A stretch of DNA of 14,461 nt from Legionellales bacterium UBA4759 (GTDB lineage: Bacteria > Pseudomonadota > Gammaproteobacteria > Legionellales > Legionellaceae), in assembly GCA_002403515.1 (NCBI GenBank), contig DHHZ01000005.1, positions 1-14,461 on the forward strand. Direction: 5' to 3'. Of the stretch, positions 1 to 7,709 are shown one piece after another. How positions within the stretch are numbered: the first letter of the stretch is position 1; each line of letters begins with the position of its first letter. Both the position numbers and the translations under genes were made by a program. The notes under the pieces are model-generated. The model worked only from the letters and a program-made list of their open reading frames with translations. It made no database searches and was not told the DNA's origin.

Positions 1-1368
1 GAAAATATTTCTCGTTTTACTCAGGATTTTAAAGATGTAGAAGTCATTCGTCTTGAACAAAATTATCGCTCTACCAATACCATTTTACAAGCCGCCAATA
101 GTTTAATTGCCAATAATCGCGAACGCATGGGTAAATCTTTGTGGACAGAAGGTGGGTACGGCGAAAAAATTTGTTTATACAGTGCCTTCAATGAACTTGA
201 GGAAGCCATTTTTGTCAGAGATCAGATTCAAAAAGAACTGCAGTCAGGAAGACCTGCCAATGACATAGCGATATTGTATCGCTCAAATGCGCAATCCCGT
301 GTCATGGAGGAGGCCTTGCTTCGAGCCGGTGTCAGTTATCGAATTCATGGCGGTATGCGCTTTTTTGAACGTGCCGAAATTAAAGACGCGCTCGCTTACT
401 TACGTTTATTGATTAATCCTCAAGACGATGCGGCTTTTGAACGTGCGATTCATGTTCCCAGTCGCGGTATTGGGGAAAAGACCTTAAGTCATATTCGTGA
501 AGTTGCTTTGCAACAAAATTGCTCTTTGTGGGCGGCTGTGGAGTTTGCACTGGCGGCTGACCATTTTACACCACGCGCAACAACGGCTTTAAATAGCTTT
601 TGTCAGCTCTTTTTATCTTGGAAAACTACCATGAAGGAATTGAGTTTGTCATCGGTGGTGATGACCATTTTAGAAGAAAGTGGTCTTTTGATGCATTATA
701 GTGAAAAAGGTAAAGAGCGTTCTGAATCCAAACGTGAAAACTTATTGGAATTAGTGAATGCTGTTGATGAATTTTCTCGTCAACACACCGAATCTGAAGA
801 TATGTTATCTTTTTTAACCCAAGCTGCTTTAGAGGCAGGTGAATGGCAAGCAGAATCTCATGAAGCGCATGTGCAATTGATGACATTACACGCTGCAAAG
901 GGACTAGAGTTTCCAGTGGTATTCATGGTGGGCATGGAAGAGGGCTTATTTCCAAGCCAAATGTCTATGGATGAACCTGGTCGTTTGGAAGAAGAAAGAC
1001 GTCTTTGTTATGTGGGCATGACCCGTTCCATGGAAAGATTGTTTTTAACTTATGCGGAAGTGAGAAGACAATATGGTCGAGAGCAATACCATAGACCCTC
1101 ACGATTTTTAGCAGAATTGCCAGGAGACTTGGTCCATGCTGTTCGTCCCAAAGCCTCTCAAACTTTCAAGGCACCTTCGGTTCCTCAAGCAAAAACCCAA
1201 AGTGATTTGCCATTTAAGATAGGTCAAACAGTACATCATGCACATTTTGGCTCAGGCACCGTACTTGCCTTCGAAGGCGATGGTAAAAACGCACGTATTC
1301 AAGTGCGGTTTAATCAACATGGGGCAAAATGGTTAGTGTTAGCGTATGCTAAATTACAAGCTGTTTAG
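1..1368 (+). CDS. uvrD: DNA helicase II UvrD, C-terminal 455 residues (5' end outside the window)
   Basis: Superfamily 1 ATP-dependent 3'-5' DNA helicase used in nucleotide excision repair and mismatch repair. The reading frame is open from base 1, so the N-terminal Walker A and B region lies outside; about 265 residues are missing compared with the usual roughly 720. Visible parts are motif IV (RLEQNYRST, residues 17-25), the 2B region, motif V (LMTLHAAKGLEF, near residues 293-304), and motif VI (EEERRLCYVGMTRS, residues 330-343) with its arginine finger. A basic linker leads to a C-terminal Tudor-like domain (about residues 405-455, starting FKIGQTVHHAHFGSGTV), which in Escherichia coli UvrD contacts RNA polymerase. 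Motif spacing and the Tudor tail favour UvrD over Rep, which lacks this tail. The next gene starts 11 bases after the stop, so the two are probably co-transcribed. The ATG at 127 is internal, not a start. Confidence 0.96.
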   Translation, partial: ENISRFTQDFKDVEVIRLEQNYRSTNTILQAANSLIANNRERMGKSLWTEGGYGEKICLYSAFNELEEAIFVRDQIQKELQSGRPANDIAILYRSNAQSRVMEEALLRAGVSYRIHGGMRFFERAEIKDALAYLRLLINPQDDAAFERAIHVPSRGIGEKTLSHIREVALQQNCSLWAAVEFALAADHFTPRATTALNSFCQLFLSWKTTMKELSLSSVVMTILEESGLLMHYSEKGKERSESKRENLLELVNAVDEFSRQHTESEDMLSFLTQAALEAGEWQAESHEAHVQLMTLHAAKGLEFPVVFMVGMEEGLFPSQMSMDEPGRLEEERRLCYVGMTRSMERLFLTYAEVRRQYGREQYHRPSRFLAELPGDLVHAVRPKASQTFKAPSVPQAKTQSDLPFKIGQTVHHAHFGSGTVLAFEGDGKNARIQVRFNQHGAKWLVLAYAKLQAV

Positions 1369-1379
1369 GAGATTCACCA

Positions 1380-2168
1380 GTGACTGATATTGAATTAAGT
1401 ATTGTTGATACTTTTACTGATAAAGTTTTTCATGGACAACCGGTTGCTGTTGGTTTTTTACAGGAAGATATTAATGATGAATTGTTACATGCCATTGCTT
1501 TAGAAAACAATTACCCTGAAACCATATTTTTTCAATATCGAAATGATGCGTGGCTTGTGCGTTCTTTTAATGCACAAGGGGAGGTTTACAGCAATGGAAA
1601 TGGTATATTAGCAGCAGCTCATAATTATTTTCATTTACAAAAAAATAAACCCAATGTTTTAGAATTCAAAACTGTTATCGGCTATTCAAAATTGATTTAT
1701 AAAAAAGATAAAATCTATTTAGAATACCCCTACATCCAAGTTCAACCTGGAAAAGTACCCGAAAATTATTATGAAAATTTTTCTATTAGGCCCTTAGAAA
1801 TACTACAAAATGGCCCTGATGTGATTGCATTTTTTGAAAACCAACAACAAGTTGAGCAATGCCAAATTCAAATTTTGGCTTTTAAAAATTTAATTTCTGG
1901 TGCATTGATTCTCACAGCAAAAGGGGAAGAGGCCGATATTTATTGTCGCTGTTTCACACCCAGAGTTTCTATACAAGAAGAAACAGCCACGCCCTCGATT
2001 TATTCAAGATTATTTCACTGGTGGAGTCAGCGTTTAGGTCATAAAACGCAAATGCGCTTTGTGCAAGGATTGATGCGAAGAAGTGAAATTGAGGCTTTTG
2101 TGCAGGATACCAAGCTTTGGGTGGGTGGGGCTTGTCGTTGTTATTTCAAAGGAAAATTATTGCTGTAG
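1380..2168 (+). CDS. PhzF-family (DAP-epimerase fold) isomerase-like protein with altered catalytic positions
   Basis: 262-residue member of the PhzF phenazine-biosynthesis-like family, which has two similar halves of the diaminopimelate epimerase fold. Family marks seen: VDTFTDKVFHGQPVAV (residues 9-24), NNYPETIFF with the glutamate equivalent to the catalytic Glu of PhzF (Glu47), and in the second half RCFTPRVSIQEE (190-201). Two hallmark motifs have drifted. The usual DLCGHATL region reads YSNGNGIL (70-77), so the conserved His is Asn74. The usual EDPVTGSA reads EETATPSI (200-207), so the Asp is Glu and the Gly-Ser-Ala loop is changed. The start is GTG at 1380, behind AGGAG at 1368-1372, 11 bases after uvrD. 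It lies just upstream of prpB. Substrate unknown; it may be an isomerase with a different substrate or have lost catalysis. Family call is firm, function is not. Confidence 0.8.
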   Translation: MTDIELSIVDTFTDKVFHGQPVAVGFLQEDINDELLHAIALENNYPETIFFQYRNDAWLVRSFNAQGEVYSNGNGILAAAHNYFHLQKNKPNVLEFKTVIGYSKLIYKKDKIYLEYPYIQVQPGKVPENYYENFSIRPLEILQNGPDVIAFFENQQQVEQCQIQILAFKNLISGALILTAKGEEADIYCRCFTPRVSIQEETATPSIYSRLFHWWSQRLGHKTQMRFVQGLMRRSEIEAFVQDTKLWVGGACRCYFKGKLLL

Positions 2169-2175
2169 GGAGTGC

Positions 2176-2204
2176 TTTCAAAGTTTCAAGGGTATTGTTA
2201 GAAT
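2176..2204 (+). promoter_or_regulatory. Probable promoter of prpBCD (extended -10)
   Basis: TGTTAGAAT at 2196-2204 is an extended -10 (TG, one base, then TAGAAT, five of six consensus). A weak -35, TTTCAA at 2176-2181, lies 17 bases upstream. Transcription would start near 2211 and give a leader of about 30 bases before the prpB start. The phzF-like gene ends just upstream, so read-through is also possible. Confidence 0.45.
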
Positions 2205-2242
2205 AAAGTTTCTAAGTGTAAGCAATAACAGGGAGGTTGTTG

Positions 2243-3121
2243 GTGAATCCAGGAAAAAAATTTCGACAGGCGGTTTTAGAACATCAACCAATTCCTATTC
2301 TAGGCGTTATTGATGCTTACGCAGCAAAATTAGCAGAAAAAGCAGGTGCAGCATCCTTGTATTTATCAGGAGCGGGTGTGGCAAATGCACATTTTGGTCT
2401 TCCTGATTTGGCAATGACTACACTCACTGAGGTCGTCAACGCTGCTCAAAAAATTACCCAAGCCACCGCTTTACCGCTATTGGTTGATATTGATACTGGT
2501 TTTGGCTCAATCTTAAATATTGAACGTACCATACGCCTAATGGAAAGTGCTCAGGTTGCGGCTGTGCAGATAGAAGATCAGTTTTTTGCTAAAAGATGTG
2601 GTCATCGCGATGGCAAACAAATTATTTCTAAACATGCGATGGGTGAGCGTATTGCTGCAGCAAGCCAGGCAAGAAAATCAACGGATTTTGTCATCATGGC
2701 AAGAACCGATGCCCTTGCCCTAGAGTCTCGTGATGAGGTGCTAGAACGTATCTCATATTATATCAAGCAAGGTGCTGATATGATATTTTTAGAAGCGATT
2801 CAAGATGCGATGGATTTGAAATATATTGCATCCAAAACTTCTGTTCCCATTTTAATTAATAGTACTGAGTTTGGAAAAACACCTATTCAACCTTTAAGCT
2901 TTTGGCAAGAGCATGGTGCCAAAATGGTGTTGTATCCATTAAGTGCATTCCGAGCTGCAGCAAAGGCAACTTGGCATGTCTATGAAACTATTCTAAGAGA
3001 GGGAAGCCAAGCTTCTTTAATTGGTGACATGCAGACTCGCCAAGAACTCTATGATGTTCTTGATTATTACCGTTATGAGGAACAACTCAATCAATCATTT
3101 GGGGATACACATGATGAATAA
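2243..3121 (+). CDS. prpB: 2-methylisocitrate lyase PrpB
   Basis: Cytosolic enzyme that splits 2-methylisocitrate into pyruvate and succinate, the last step of the methylcitrate cycle for propionyl-CoA. With 292 residues it has the normal family length. Signatures: NPGKKFRQAV at the N-terminus, YLSGAGVANAHFGLPDL, the metal-binding LLVDIDTGFGS (Asp82 and Asp84), the catalytic KRCGHR loop with Cys119, FVIMARTDALA, and LYPLSAFRAAAKA. This pattern separates it from isocitrate lyase, which is much longer, and from oxaloacetate decarboxylases, which lack the Cys loop. I start it at GTG 2243 because GGGAGG at 2231-2236 then has a six-base spacer; the TTG at 2237 would directly abut that site. The 3' end overlaps prpC by 11 bases, so the two are translationally coupled. 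Confidence 0.95.
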   Translation: MNPGKKFRQAVLEHQPIPILGVIDAYAAKLAEKAGAASLYLSGAGVANAHFGLPDLAMTTLTEVVNAAQKITQATALPLLVDIDTGFGSILNIERTIRLMESAQVAAVQIEDQFFAKRCGHRDGKQIISKHAMGERIAAASQARKSTDFVIMARTDALALESRDEVLERISYYIKQGADMIFLEAIQDAMDLKYIASKTSVPILINSTEFGKTPIQPLSFWQEHGAKMVLYPLSAFRAAAKATWHVYETILREGSQASLIGDMQTRQELYDVLDYYRYEEQLNQSFGDTHDE

Positions 3122-4235
3122 ACCAGGAGGTTTGGCGGATGTCGTGGCTGGTGAAACCGCGATTTGTACCGTCAGTGCAACAGATAGTGCATTGTGTTAT
3201 CGGGGTTATCGCATTGAAGATTTGGTGGGGCTTGCTTCCTTTGATGAAGTTGCATATTTATTAATTGAAGGGCAATTGCCAACGAAGGCGCAATTGGCAT
3301 CGTGGCAAGCTGAACGCACCATATCACAAATCTTGCCTGTGGAATTAAAAAAATGGTTAGAAGAGTTTCCAAAAGAAGCACATCCCATGGATGTGATGCG
3401 CTCTGCTTGTTCTTTATTGGGTATGCTGGAACCTGAAAATGAACCAACCATTGAATCTGGCAAAAAGATAGCTAAGCGCTTGTTTGCTTTGTTCCCATCA
3501 ATTTTAGCTTACTGGTATCAATATCATTTTGTTTCAAGCAATGTGAGAATGGGGGCTGAAATGTCCTATGCTGGGCATTTTTTATTTGGCCTTCATGGCA
3601 AAACTGCAGAAAAAGCATGTATTGAAATGTTAAATGTGTCTTGCATCTTATATGCAGAGCATGAGTTTAACGCCTCAACATTTGCTGCAAGGGTCACTTG
3701 TGGCACCAATTCTGATTTTTATTCATCCATTTGTAGCGCGATTGGAACCTTGAAGGGGCCCTTACATGGGGGGGCAAATGAGGCCGCTATGGCTTTATTT
3801 GAAAAAATAAGTTCGCCTGAGCAGGCCAAAGTTGTGATTGAAAAGATGTTGGACAATAAAGAAAAAATCATGGGTTTTGGGCATCGAGTTTATCAGGAAG
3901 GTGATCCTCGTTCTCCTATCATTCAAGCATGGGCCAAACGTTTGGCAGAAAATTCCGGTCAAATGAATTTGTATCTGATTGCCGAGACCATTGCTGATGT
4001 AGTTTTTAAAGAAAAGGGTTTGTATCCCAATGTCGATTTTTACAGTGCGGTTGCCTATCATTGTGCAGGCATTGCTACACCTTTATTTACACCCATATTT
4101 GTTATGGCTCGAATCGCCGGTTGGTCTGCACATGTTTTAGAGCAACGTGCAAACAACCGTCTCATTCGTCCTCAAGCTCTCTACATTGGCCCGGCCCCAC
4201 AAGAATTTGTTCCTATCGAACTTCGAGGAAATTAG
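3111..4235 (+). CDS. prpC: 2-methylcitrate synthase PrpC
   Basis: Citrate-synthase-fold enzyme that condenses propionyl-CoA with oxaloacetate to 2-methylcitrate. The 374 residues match the short, roughly 375-390-residue methylcitrate/type II-like synthases rather than the longer hexameric citrate synthase. The catalytic triad is present: His219 in GPLHGGANE, His258 in GFGHRVYQ and Asp309 in YPNVDFYSA. The N-terminus, NKPGGLADVVAGETAICTV, is typical of PrpC. Two adjacent ATG codons (3111 and 3114) overlap the end of prpB; a GGGGA stretch at 3101-3105 could serve either, so the start is uncertain by one codon. The longer frame open from 3021 lies inside prpB and is not the gene. The assignment as methylcitrate rather than citrate synthase rests partly on its place between prpB and prpD. 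Confidence 0.94.
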   Translation: MMNKPGGLADVVAGETAICTVSATDSALCYRGYRIEDLVGLASFDEVAYLLIEGQLPTKAQLASWQAERTISQILPVELKKWLEEFPKEAHPMDVMRSACSLLGMLEPENEPTIESGKKIAKRLFALFPSILAYWYQYHFVSSNVRMGAEMSYAGHFLFGLHGKTAEKACIEMLNVSCILYAEHEFNASTFAARVTCGTNSDFYSSICSAIGTLKGPLHGGANEAAMALFEKISSPEQAKVVIEKMLDNKEKIMGFGHRVYQEGDPRSPIIQAWAKRLAENSGQMNLYLIAETIADVVFKEKGLYPNVDFYSAVAYHCAGIATPLFTPIFVMARIAGWSAHVLEQRANNRLIRPQALYIGPAPQEFVPIELRGN

Positions 4236-4237
4236 TC

Positions 4238-5644
4238 ATGGAAGCTTATGATTTGGTATTACAAAAATTGGTTGATTATGTTTTAGATCCACCTGAATTT
4301 TCAAAAACAGCCATTCAAAATGCACGTTGGAGTTTTTTGGATGCCTTAGGCTGTGGTGTTTTGGCATTAAATTTTCCTGCCTGCACTAAATTGTTGGGGC
4401 CTGTTGTTCCTGGGGCATACTGTGAATTAGGCAGTCGCGTACCAGGTTGTCAGTGGGAACTTGATCCTGTTCAAGCGGCATTTAACATTGGTGCCATGGT
4501 GCGTTGGTTAGATTACAACGATACTTGGCTTGCGGCAGAATGGGCTCATCCTTCAGATAATCTCGGGGCAATTCTTGCTGTTGTTGATTATATGTATCGA
4601 CGTGAAAATAAAGCCTATACCTTAGAGACAGTTATTCATGCCATGATCATGGCTTATGAAATTCAGGGGGTATTGGCTATCAATCACGCGTTTAATCGTC
4701 AGGGGTTAGATCATGTCATTCTTGTAAAACTTGCCAGTGCTTTGGTTTCGGCCAAGTTATTGGGTGGTGATAGAGATATGCTATTGCGCACAGCCTCGCA
4801 AGTATTTGTGGATGGGCAAAGTTTAAGAACATATCGTCACGCCCCCAACACCGGTTCTCGCAAGTCTTGGGCTGCAGGTGATGCCACATCCCGTGCCGTT
4901 AGATTGGCTTTGATATCTCAAACCGGTGAAATGGGTTACCCCAGTGCAATTTCAGAAAGTCGTTGGGGGTTTGGCGCTGTTTCTTTTGCCAATCAATCCA
5001 TGGATTTAATTCGTCCTTTAAATTGTTATGTGATGGAAAATATTCTCTGGAAAATTTCATATCCTGCTGAATTTCATGCTCAAACTGCGGTTGAGTGTGC
5101 CTTGAGATTGCATGAGCAGGTGCGTAATCGTTTTGATGATATAGCCTCCATACAGATTCGTACCCAAGAACCTGCGATTCGTATTATCAGTAAAAAAGGG
5201 ACCTTGAAAAATCCTGCGGATAGAGATCATTGTTTAGAATATATGGTCGCTGTAGGTTTAGGCTTAGGACGCTTAGAGGCAACTGACTATGAAGAACATA
5301 TCGCTAAAAAGCCTGTCATTGAAAATTTACGTCGTTTAATGAATGTCAAAGAAGACCCTCAGTTTACCAAAGATTATTATGATTTAGGTAAGCGCGCGAT
5401 CGGCAATGCTATCAAAATTGAATTTAAAGATGGCACCAGCACAGATTGGGTTGAAGAACACTACCCAATTGGTCATCCAAAGCGTCGTGAAGAGGGGCTG
5501 CCATTATTAAAGCAAAAATTCTTACAAAATTTGCGTTCGTATTACTCTGAAGAACAACTCAGTCATATTCGTGAAGTATTTTTGGGTGATGGTGATTGGT
5601 TGAAATTATCGATTGATGATTTTTATCGCTTGTTTCAAAAATAA
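4238..5644 (+). CDS. prpD: 2-methylcitrate dehydratase PrpD
   Basis: MmgE/PrpD-family dehydratase that converts 2-methylcitrate to 2-methyl-cis-aconitate without an iron-sulfur cluster. The 468 residues compare with about 483 in E. coli. Family features: RWSFLDALGCG near residue 30, the conserved WLDYNDTWLAAEWAHPSDNLGAIL block (about residues 88-111) with the active-site Asp and His side chains, YEIQGVLA, and the GSRKSWAAGDATSRAV block (about 207-222). A real start at ATG 4238 is set by GAGGAA at 4225-4230, only two bases after the prpC stop. The frame stays open upstream to 4061, but that stretch lies over prpC and is not coding. It is the last gene of the operon and is followed by a strong hairpin. 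No acnD or prpF is seen, consistent with a PrpD-dependent pathway. Confidence 0.95.
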   Translation: MEAYDLVLQKLVDYVLDPPEFSKTAIQNARWSFLDALGCGVLALNFPACTKLLGPVVPGAYCELGSRVPGCQWELDPVQAAFNIGAMVRWLDYNDTWLAAEWAHPSDNLGAILAVVDYMYRRENKAYTLETVIHAMIMAYEIQGVLAINHAFNRQGLDHVILVKLASALVSAKLLGGDRDMLLRTASQVFVDGQSLRTYRHAPNTGSRKSWAAGDATSRAVRLALISQTGEMGYPSAISESRWGFGAVSFANQSMDLIRPLNCYVMENILWKISYPAEFHAQTAVECALRLHEQVRNRFDDIASIQIRTQEPAIRIISKKGTLKNPADRDHCLEYMVAVGLGLGRLEATDYEEHIAKKPVIENLRRLMNVKEDPQFTKDYYDLGKRAIGNAIKIEFKDGTSTDWVEEHYPIGHPKRREEGLPLLKQKFLQNLRSYYSEEQLSHIREVFLGDGDWLKLSIDDFYRLFQK

Positions 5645-5653
5645 TAAATGATT

Positions 5654-5690
5654 CATTCATCTAAGCTTTGCAAATTAGCTTAGATGAATG
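5654..5690. terminator. Bidirectional hairpin between convergent prpD and ppsR
   Basis: Perfect 14-bp inverted repeat: CATTCATCTAAGCT at 5654-5667 and AGCTTAGATGAATG at 5677-5690, with a nine-base loop. It sits between the prpD stop (5644) and the ppsR stop (5702). The T-rich flank is weak on both sides, so it may act more as a 3' end stabiliser than as a strong intrinsic terminator. Confidence 0.7.
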
Positions 5691-5701
5691 TTTAGACTTC
5701 A

Positions 5702-6535
5702 TTAAATGCGTCTTTCTATGGATTTTTGACTCATAATACGGGTAGAAATTTCCTCAATTGAATAATGGGTCGAATCAAGAAATGGAATATGTTGTTGTTG
5801 ATACAAAGATTCTACAGCCGCAATTTCATATTGGCATTGAGTCATAGACGCATACTGACTATTTGGGCGTCTTTCAGAACGAATATGGTGTAATCGTTGC
5901 GGGGTAATGGTTAAGCCAAAGAGTTTATGTTTGAATGGTTTTAATGAGCTTGGCAAATGTTGCTGATCAATGGATTCATCTGTTATTGGATAATTGGCGG
6001 CATAAATACCAAATTGCAAAGCCATATACAAACAACTGGGAGTCTTGCCACATCGAGAGACACCGATGAGAATAATATCGGCTTGCTCATAGTTTTGATT
6101 ACCTAAGCCATCGTCACAATTGAGGGCATAATTAATCGCTTCAATTCTTTGGTCATAGCGTTTTGAACTTAAAAAGCCATGTGCGCGTCCAGCTTCATCT
6201 ACGGATTTACTTTGTAAAATGTTTTCTAGACTGTCAACAATCGGATTGAAAAAATCAAAAAAATGTCCTGGCGCTTTAAACAAAGGTTTAATCATTTCAG
6301 AATGAACCATGGTGAGAAATACCAAAGGTTCTTCTTCATTCAATGCATAGTTGGCTTGAATTTTTTCACAAATACTTTGAATTTTATCGATGGAATCTGT
6401 GTAGGGAAATGAGTGGTAATGAAATTCAAAATTAGGAAATTGTGATAAAACGCTATTGGCAAATGATTCTACAGTAATACCAGTCCCATCAGAAATTAAA
6501 AATACACTTCTTTTTTGTTTGGCATGATGACTCAT
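5702..6535 (-). CDS. ppsR: PEP synthase regulatory protein PpsR (DUF299 kinase/pyrophosphorylase)
   Basis: Bifunctional serine/threonine kinase and phosphorylase that switches phosphoenolpyruvate synthase off (ADP-dependent phosphorylation) and on (phosphate-dependent dephosphorylation). With 277 residues it has the same length as the E. coli protein. Motifs: VFLISDGTGITVES (residues 11-24), HSFPYTDS near 41-48, and the P-loop GVSRCGKTPSCLYMALQ starting at 158, the family's GxSRxxKTP nucleotide-binding site. HKLFGLTITPQRLHHIRSERR (203-223) is also characteristic. The start is at 6535 with AAGGA seven bases upstream on the minus strand. It is convergent with prpD, whose operon yields pyruvate, the substrate of the enzyme PpsR controls. 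The ppsA gene is not in the window. Confidence 0.95.
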   Translation of the reverse strand: MSHHAKQKRSVFLISDGTGITVESFANSVLSQFPNFEFHYHSFPYTDSIDKIQSICEKIQANYALNEEEPLVFLTMVHSEMIKPLFKAPGHFFDFFNPIVDSLENILQSKSVDEAGRAHGFLSSKRYDQRIEAINYALNCDDGLGNQNYEQADIILIGVSRCGKTPSCLYMALQFGIYAANYPITDESIDQQHLPSSLKPFKHKLFGLTITPQRLHHIRSERRPNSQYASMTQCQYEIAAVESLYQQQHIPFLDSTHYSIEEISTRIMSQKSIERRI

Positions 6536-6553
6536 AAAAATATCCTTTTAAAC

Positions 6554-6582
6554 TTGGCAAAATCTAATGCATTTGTTATGTT
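6554..6582 (+). promoter_or_regulatory. Candidate sigma70 promoter for the 6604-7709 genes
   Basis: TTGGCA at 6554-6559 (five of six to the -35 consensus), a 17-base spacer, and TATGTT at 6577-6582 (four of six to the -10). It lies in the divergent gap upstream of ppsR. The predicted start near 6589 gives a very short leader just ahead of the AAGGA site at 6592-6596. Confidence 0.45.
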
Positions 6583-6603
6583 GATAATATAAAGGAATTT
6601 TAT

Positions 6604-6666
6604 ATGAAATTATCATGGAATACGATCGTTTTGAGCACCACGAAAAATTATACATTTTTGGCATGA
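6604..6666 (+). CDS. Possible 20-codon ORF overlapping the start of the 6615 gene
   Basis: ATG at 6604 has an ideally placed AAGGA (6592-6596, seven-base spacer) and encodes 20 residues (MKLSWNTIVL...) before TGA at 6664-6666. It overlaps the first 17 codons of the larger gene in another frame. The larger gene's own ATG at 6615 is 18 bases from that AAGGA, an unusually long spacer. It may be a coupling or leader ORF, or a chance ATG. Coding is not proven. Confidence 0.25.
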   Translation: MKLSWNTIVLSTTKNYTFLA

Positions 6667-7094
6667 TATCGTTAATACTGGGCCTTGTCGGTATCGCAGG
6701 CACAGTCTACTTCTTACCTTACATTTTTTTTGATTGGAGCTACGCAATTCCAGCTCAGTTTTTAAGTCTTGCTGAAACGCTTCAAACTGATTATGGGTTT
6801 ACCAAGGGTTCTTCAGAGCTCACCATTGTTGGCGTTATTTTTTTTCTTGGTCTTTTATTTTTACTCATCGCAGAAATCATTGCTAATCATATCGAACAAG
6901 CGGAGTTAAGAGCCCGAAAAGTCATTATTCATGATATTCCAAAAGAAGCAGAAGAAGAAAATCTTGCGAATGCAGAAAAAAATGACACCTGGCGGATTGT
7001 GCTGGTGGTTGCCATCGTATTATTTTTTACCGTGGTCGGGGTTAAAATTTTAGAGTGGAGTGTAACGTCCCCCACGCCCAATACTTTTCAATAA
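6615..7094 (+). CDS. Three-segment inner-membrane protein, function unknown
   Basis: 159-residue protein I do not recognise. Three hydrophobic stretches are clear: about residues 12-37, 68-90 and 126-147. Between the second and third is a charged, probably cytoplasmic segment (about 91-125: AELRARKV, then KEAEEENLANAEKND), and a short Pro/Thr-rich tail follows the third. Between segments one and two is a loop of about 30 residues containing DWSYAIPAQFLSLAETLQTDYGF. No catalytic motif is visible. The gene lies 12 bases upstream of the Sel1-like gene with a ribosome site in the gap, so the two form a probable two-gene operon, divergent from ppsR. The ATG at 6615 lacks a well-spaced ribosome site (see the overlapping small ORF), so the start may be slightly different or depend on coupling. 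Confidence 0.75.
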   Translation: MEYDRFEHHEKLYIFGMISLILGLVGIAGTVYFLPYIFFDWSYAIPAQFLSLAETLQTDYGFTKGSSELTIVGVIFFLGLLFLLIAEIIANHIEQAELRARKVIIHDIPKEAEEENLANAEKNDTWRIVLVVAIVLFFTVVGVKILEWSVTSPTPNTFQ

Positions 7095-7106
7095 GGAAAA
7101 ACACTT

Positions 7107-7709
7107 ATGTTTTTATGGATGAAAAAAATTAAAGAAAAACGGTTGCTAAAAAAAATAAAAAGTTTGCTTGATCAAAGAAAGCTTAATCAAGTCAATGATA
7201 AACAACTGCTTGAAGAAATTAATTTATTAAATCAGTTAGCAAAACTCTATGGGCAATTGCAAAAGTATATCAAAGATTATCCTTATGCTTTGGAAATGCA
7301 AGTATCTGCTTATCGAAGTGCTGCCGAACTCAATGATAAAGAGGCTTATCTTTGGCTTGCACAAGAATTACTAAGACATGCCAGAGCTTGTGAACAATGG
7401 CAACTGGGTGAAGTCTTAGCCAGTGATTTTAACCATAGCCAACAAGAACATTATTACAAGCAAGCGCATGCTTTCTTAGAATTGGCTAGTGCAAATAATA
7501 CCGATGCAATTCGTTTGATGGGCTTATGTTATATTCATGGTTGGGGTTTTGTAATCGATAGAAAAAAAGGGTTTTCTTTGATTGTTGATAGCATCAATAA
7601 GGACAATAGCTGGGATAAACTTCCAGAAATTTTCTCAAAGATGGGTTTGAATAAACCTGAATTTTTAAGTGAGCTGATTCGCTTTAGAACAACTGGTGAT
7701 TCCAAATAA
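7107..7709 (+). CDS. Sel1/TPR-like repeat protein
   Basis: 200-residue protein with helical repeats. The N-terminus (residues 1-55) is very basic and probably coiled (KKIKEKRLLKKIKSLLDQRK, then LLEEINLLNQLAKL). Then come helix pairs: about 65-90 (SAYRSAAELNDKEAYLWLAQELL) and a canonical Sel1-like unit at about 118-150 (QAHAFLELASANNTDAIRL, then MGLCYIHGWGFVIDRKKG), matching the A..G..DA...LG..Y..G.GV..D..KA pattern. No signal peptide is evident; MFLWMKK is too short to be a clear membrane anchor. Such repeats mediate protein-protein contacts; the partner is unknown. AAGGA at 7093-7097 precedes ATG 7107, 12 bases after the membrane-protein gene. The last 26 bases overlap the end of pilD on the opposite strand. 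Confidence 0.8.
   Translation: MFLWMKKIKEKRLLKKIKSLLDQRKLNQVNDKQLLEEINLLNQLAKLYGQLQKYIKDYPYALEMQVSAYRSAAELNDKEAYLWLAQELLRHARACEQWQLGEVLASDFNHSQQEHYYKQAHAFLELASANNTDAIRLMGLCYIHGWGFVIDRKKGFSLIVDSINKDNSWDKLPEIFSKMGLNKPEFLSELIRFRTTGDSK

Noticed and set aside
2083..2313. 76-codon frame spanning the phzF-prpB junction
   Set aside because: It lies in another frame across the end of one gene and the start of the next, and has no ribosome site or recognisable features.
3021..3110. Upstream extension of the prpC frame
   Set aside because: It covers the 3' end of prpB in another frame; MNKPGGL is the family-like start.
4061..4237. Upstream extension of the prpD frame
   Set aside because: It lies entirely within prpC, has atypical Ser/Cys/His-rich composition, and the ATG at 4238 has a good ribosome site and matches the family start.
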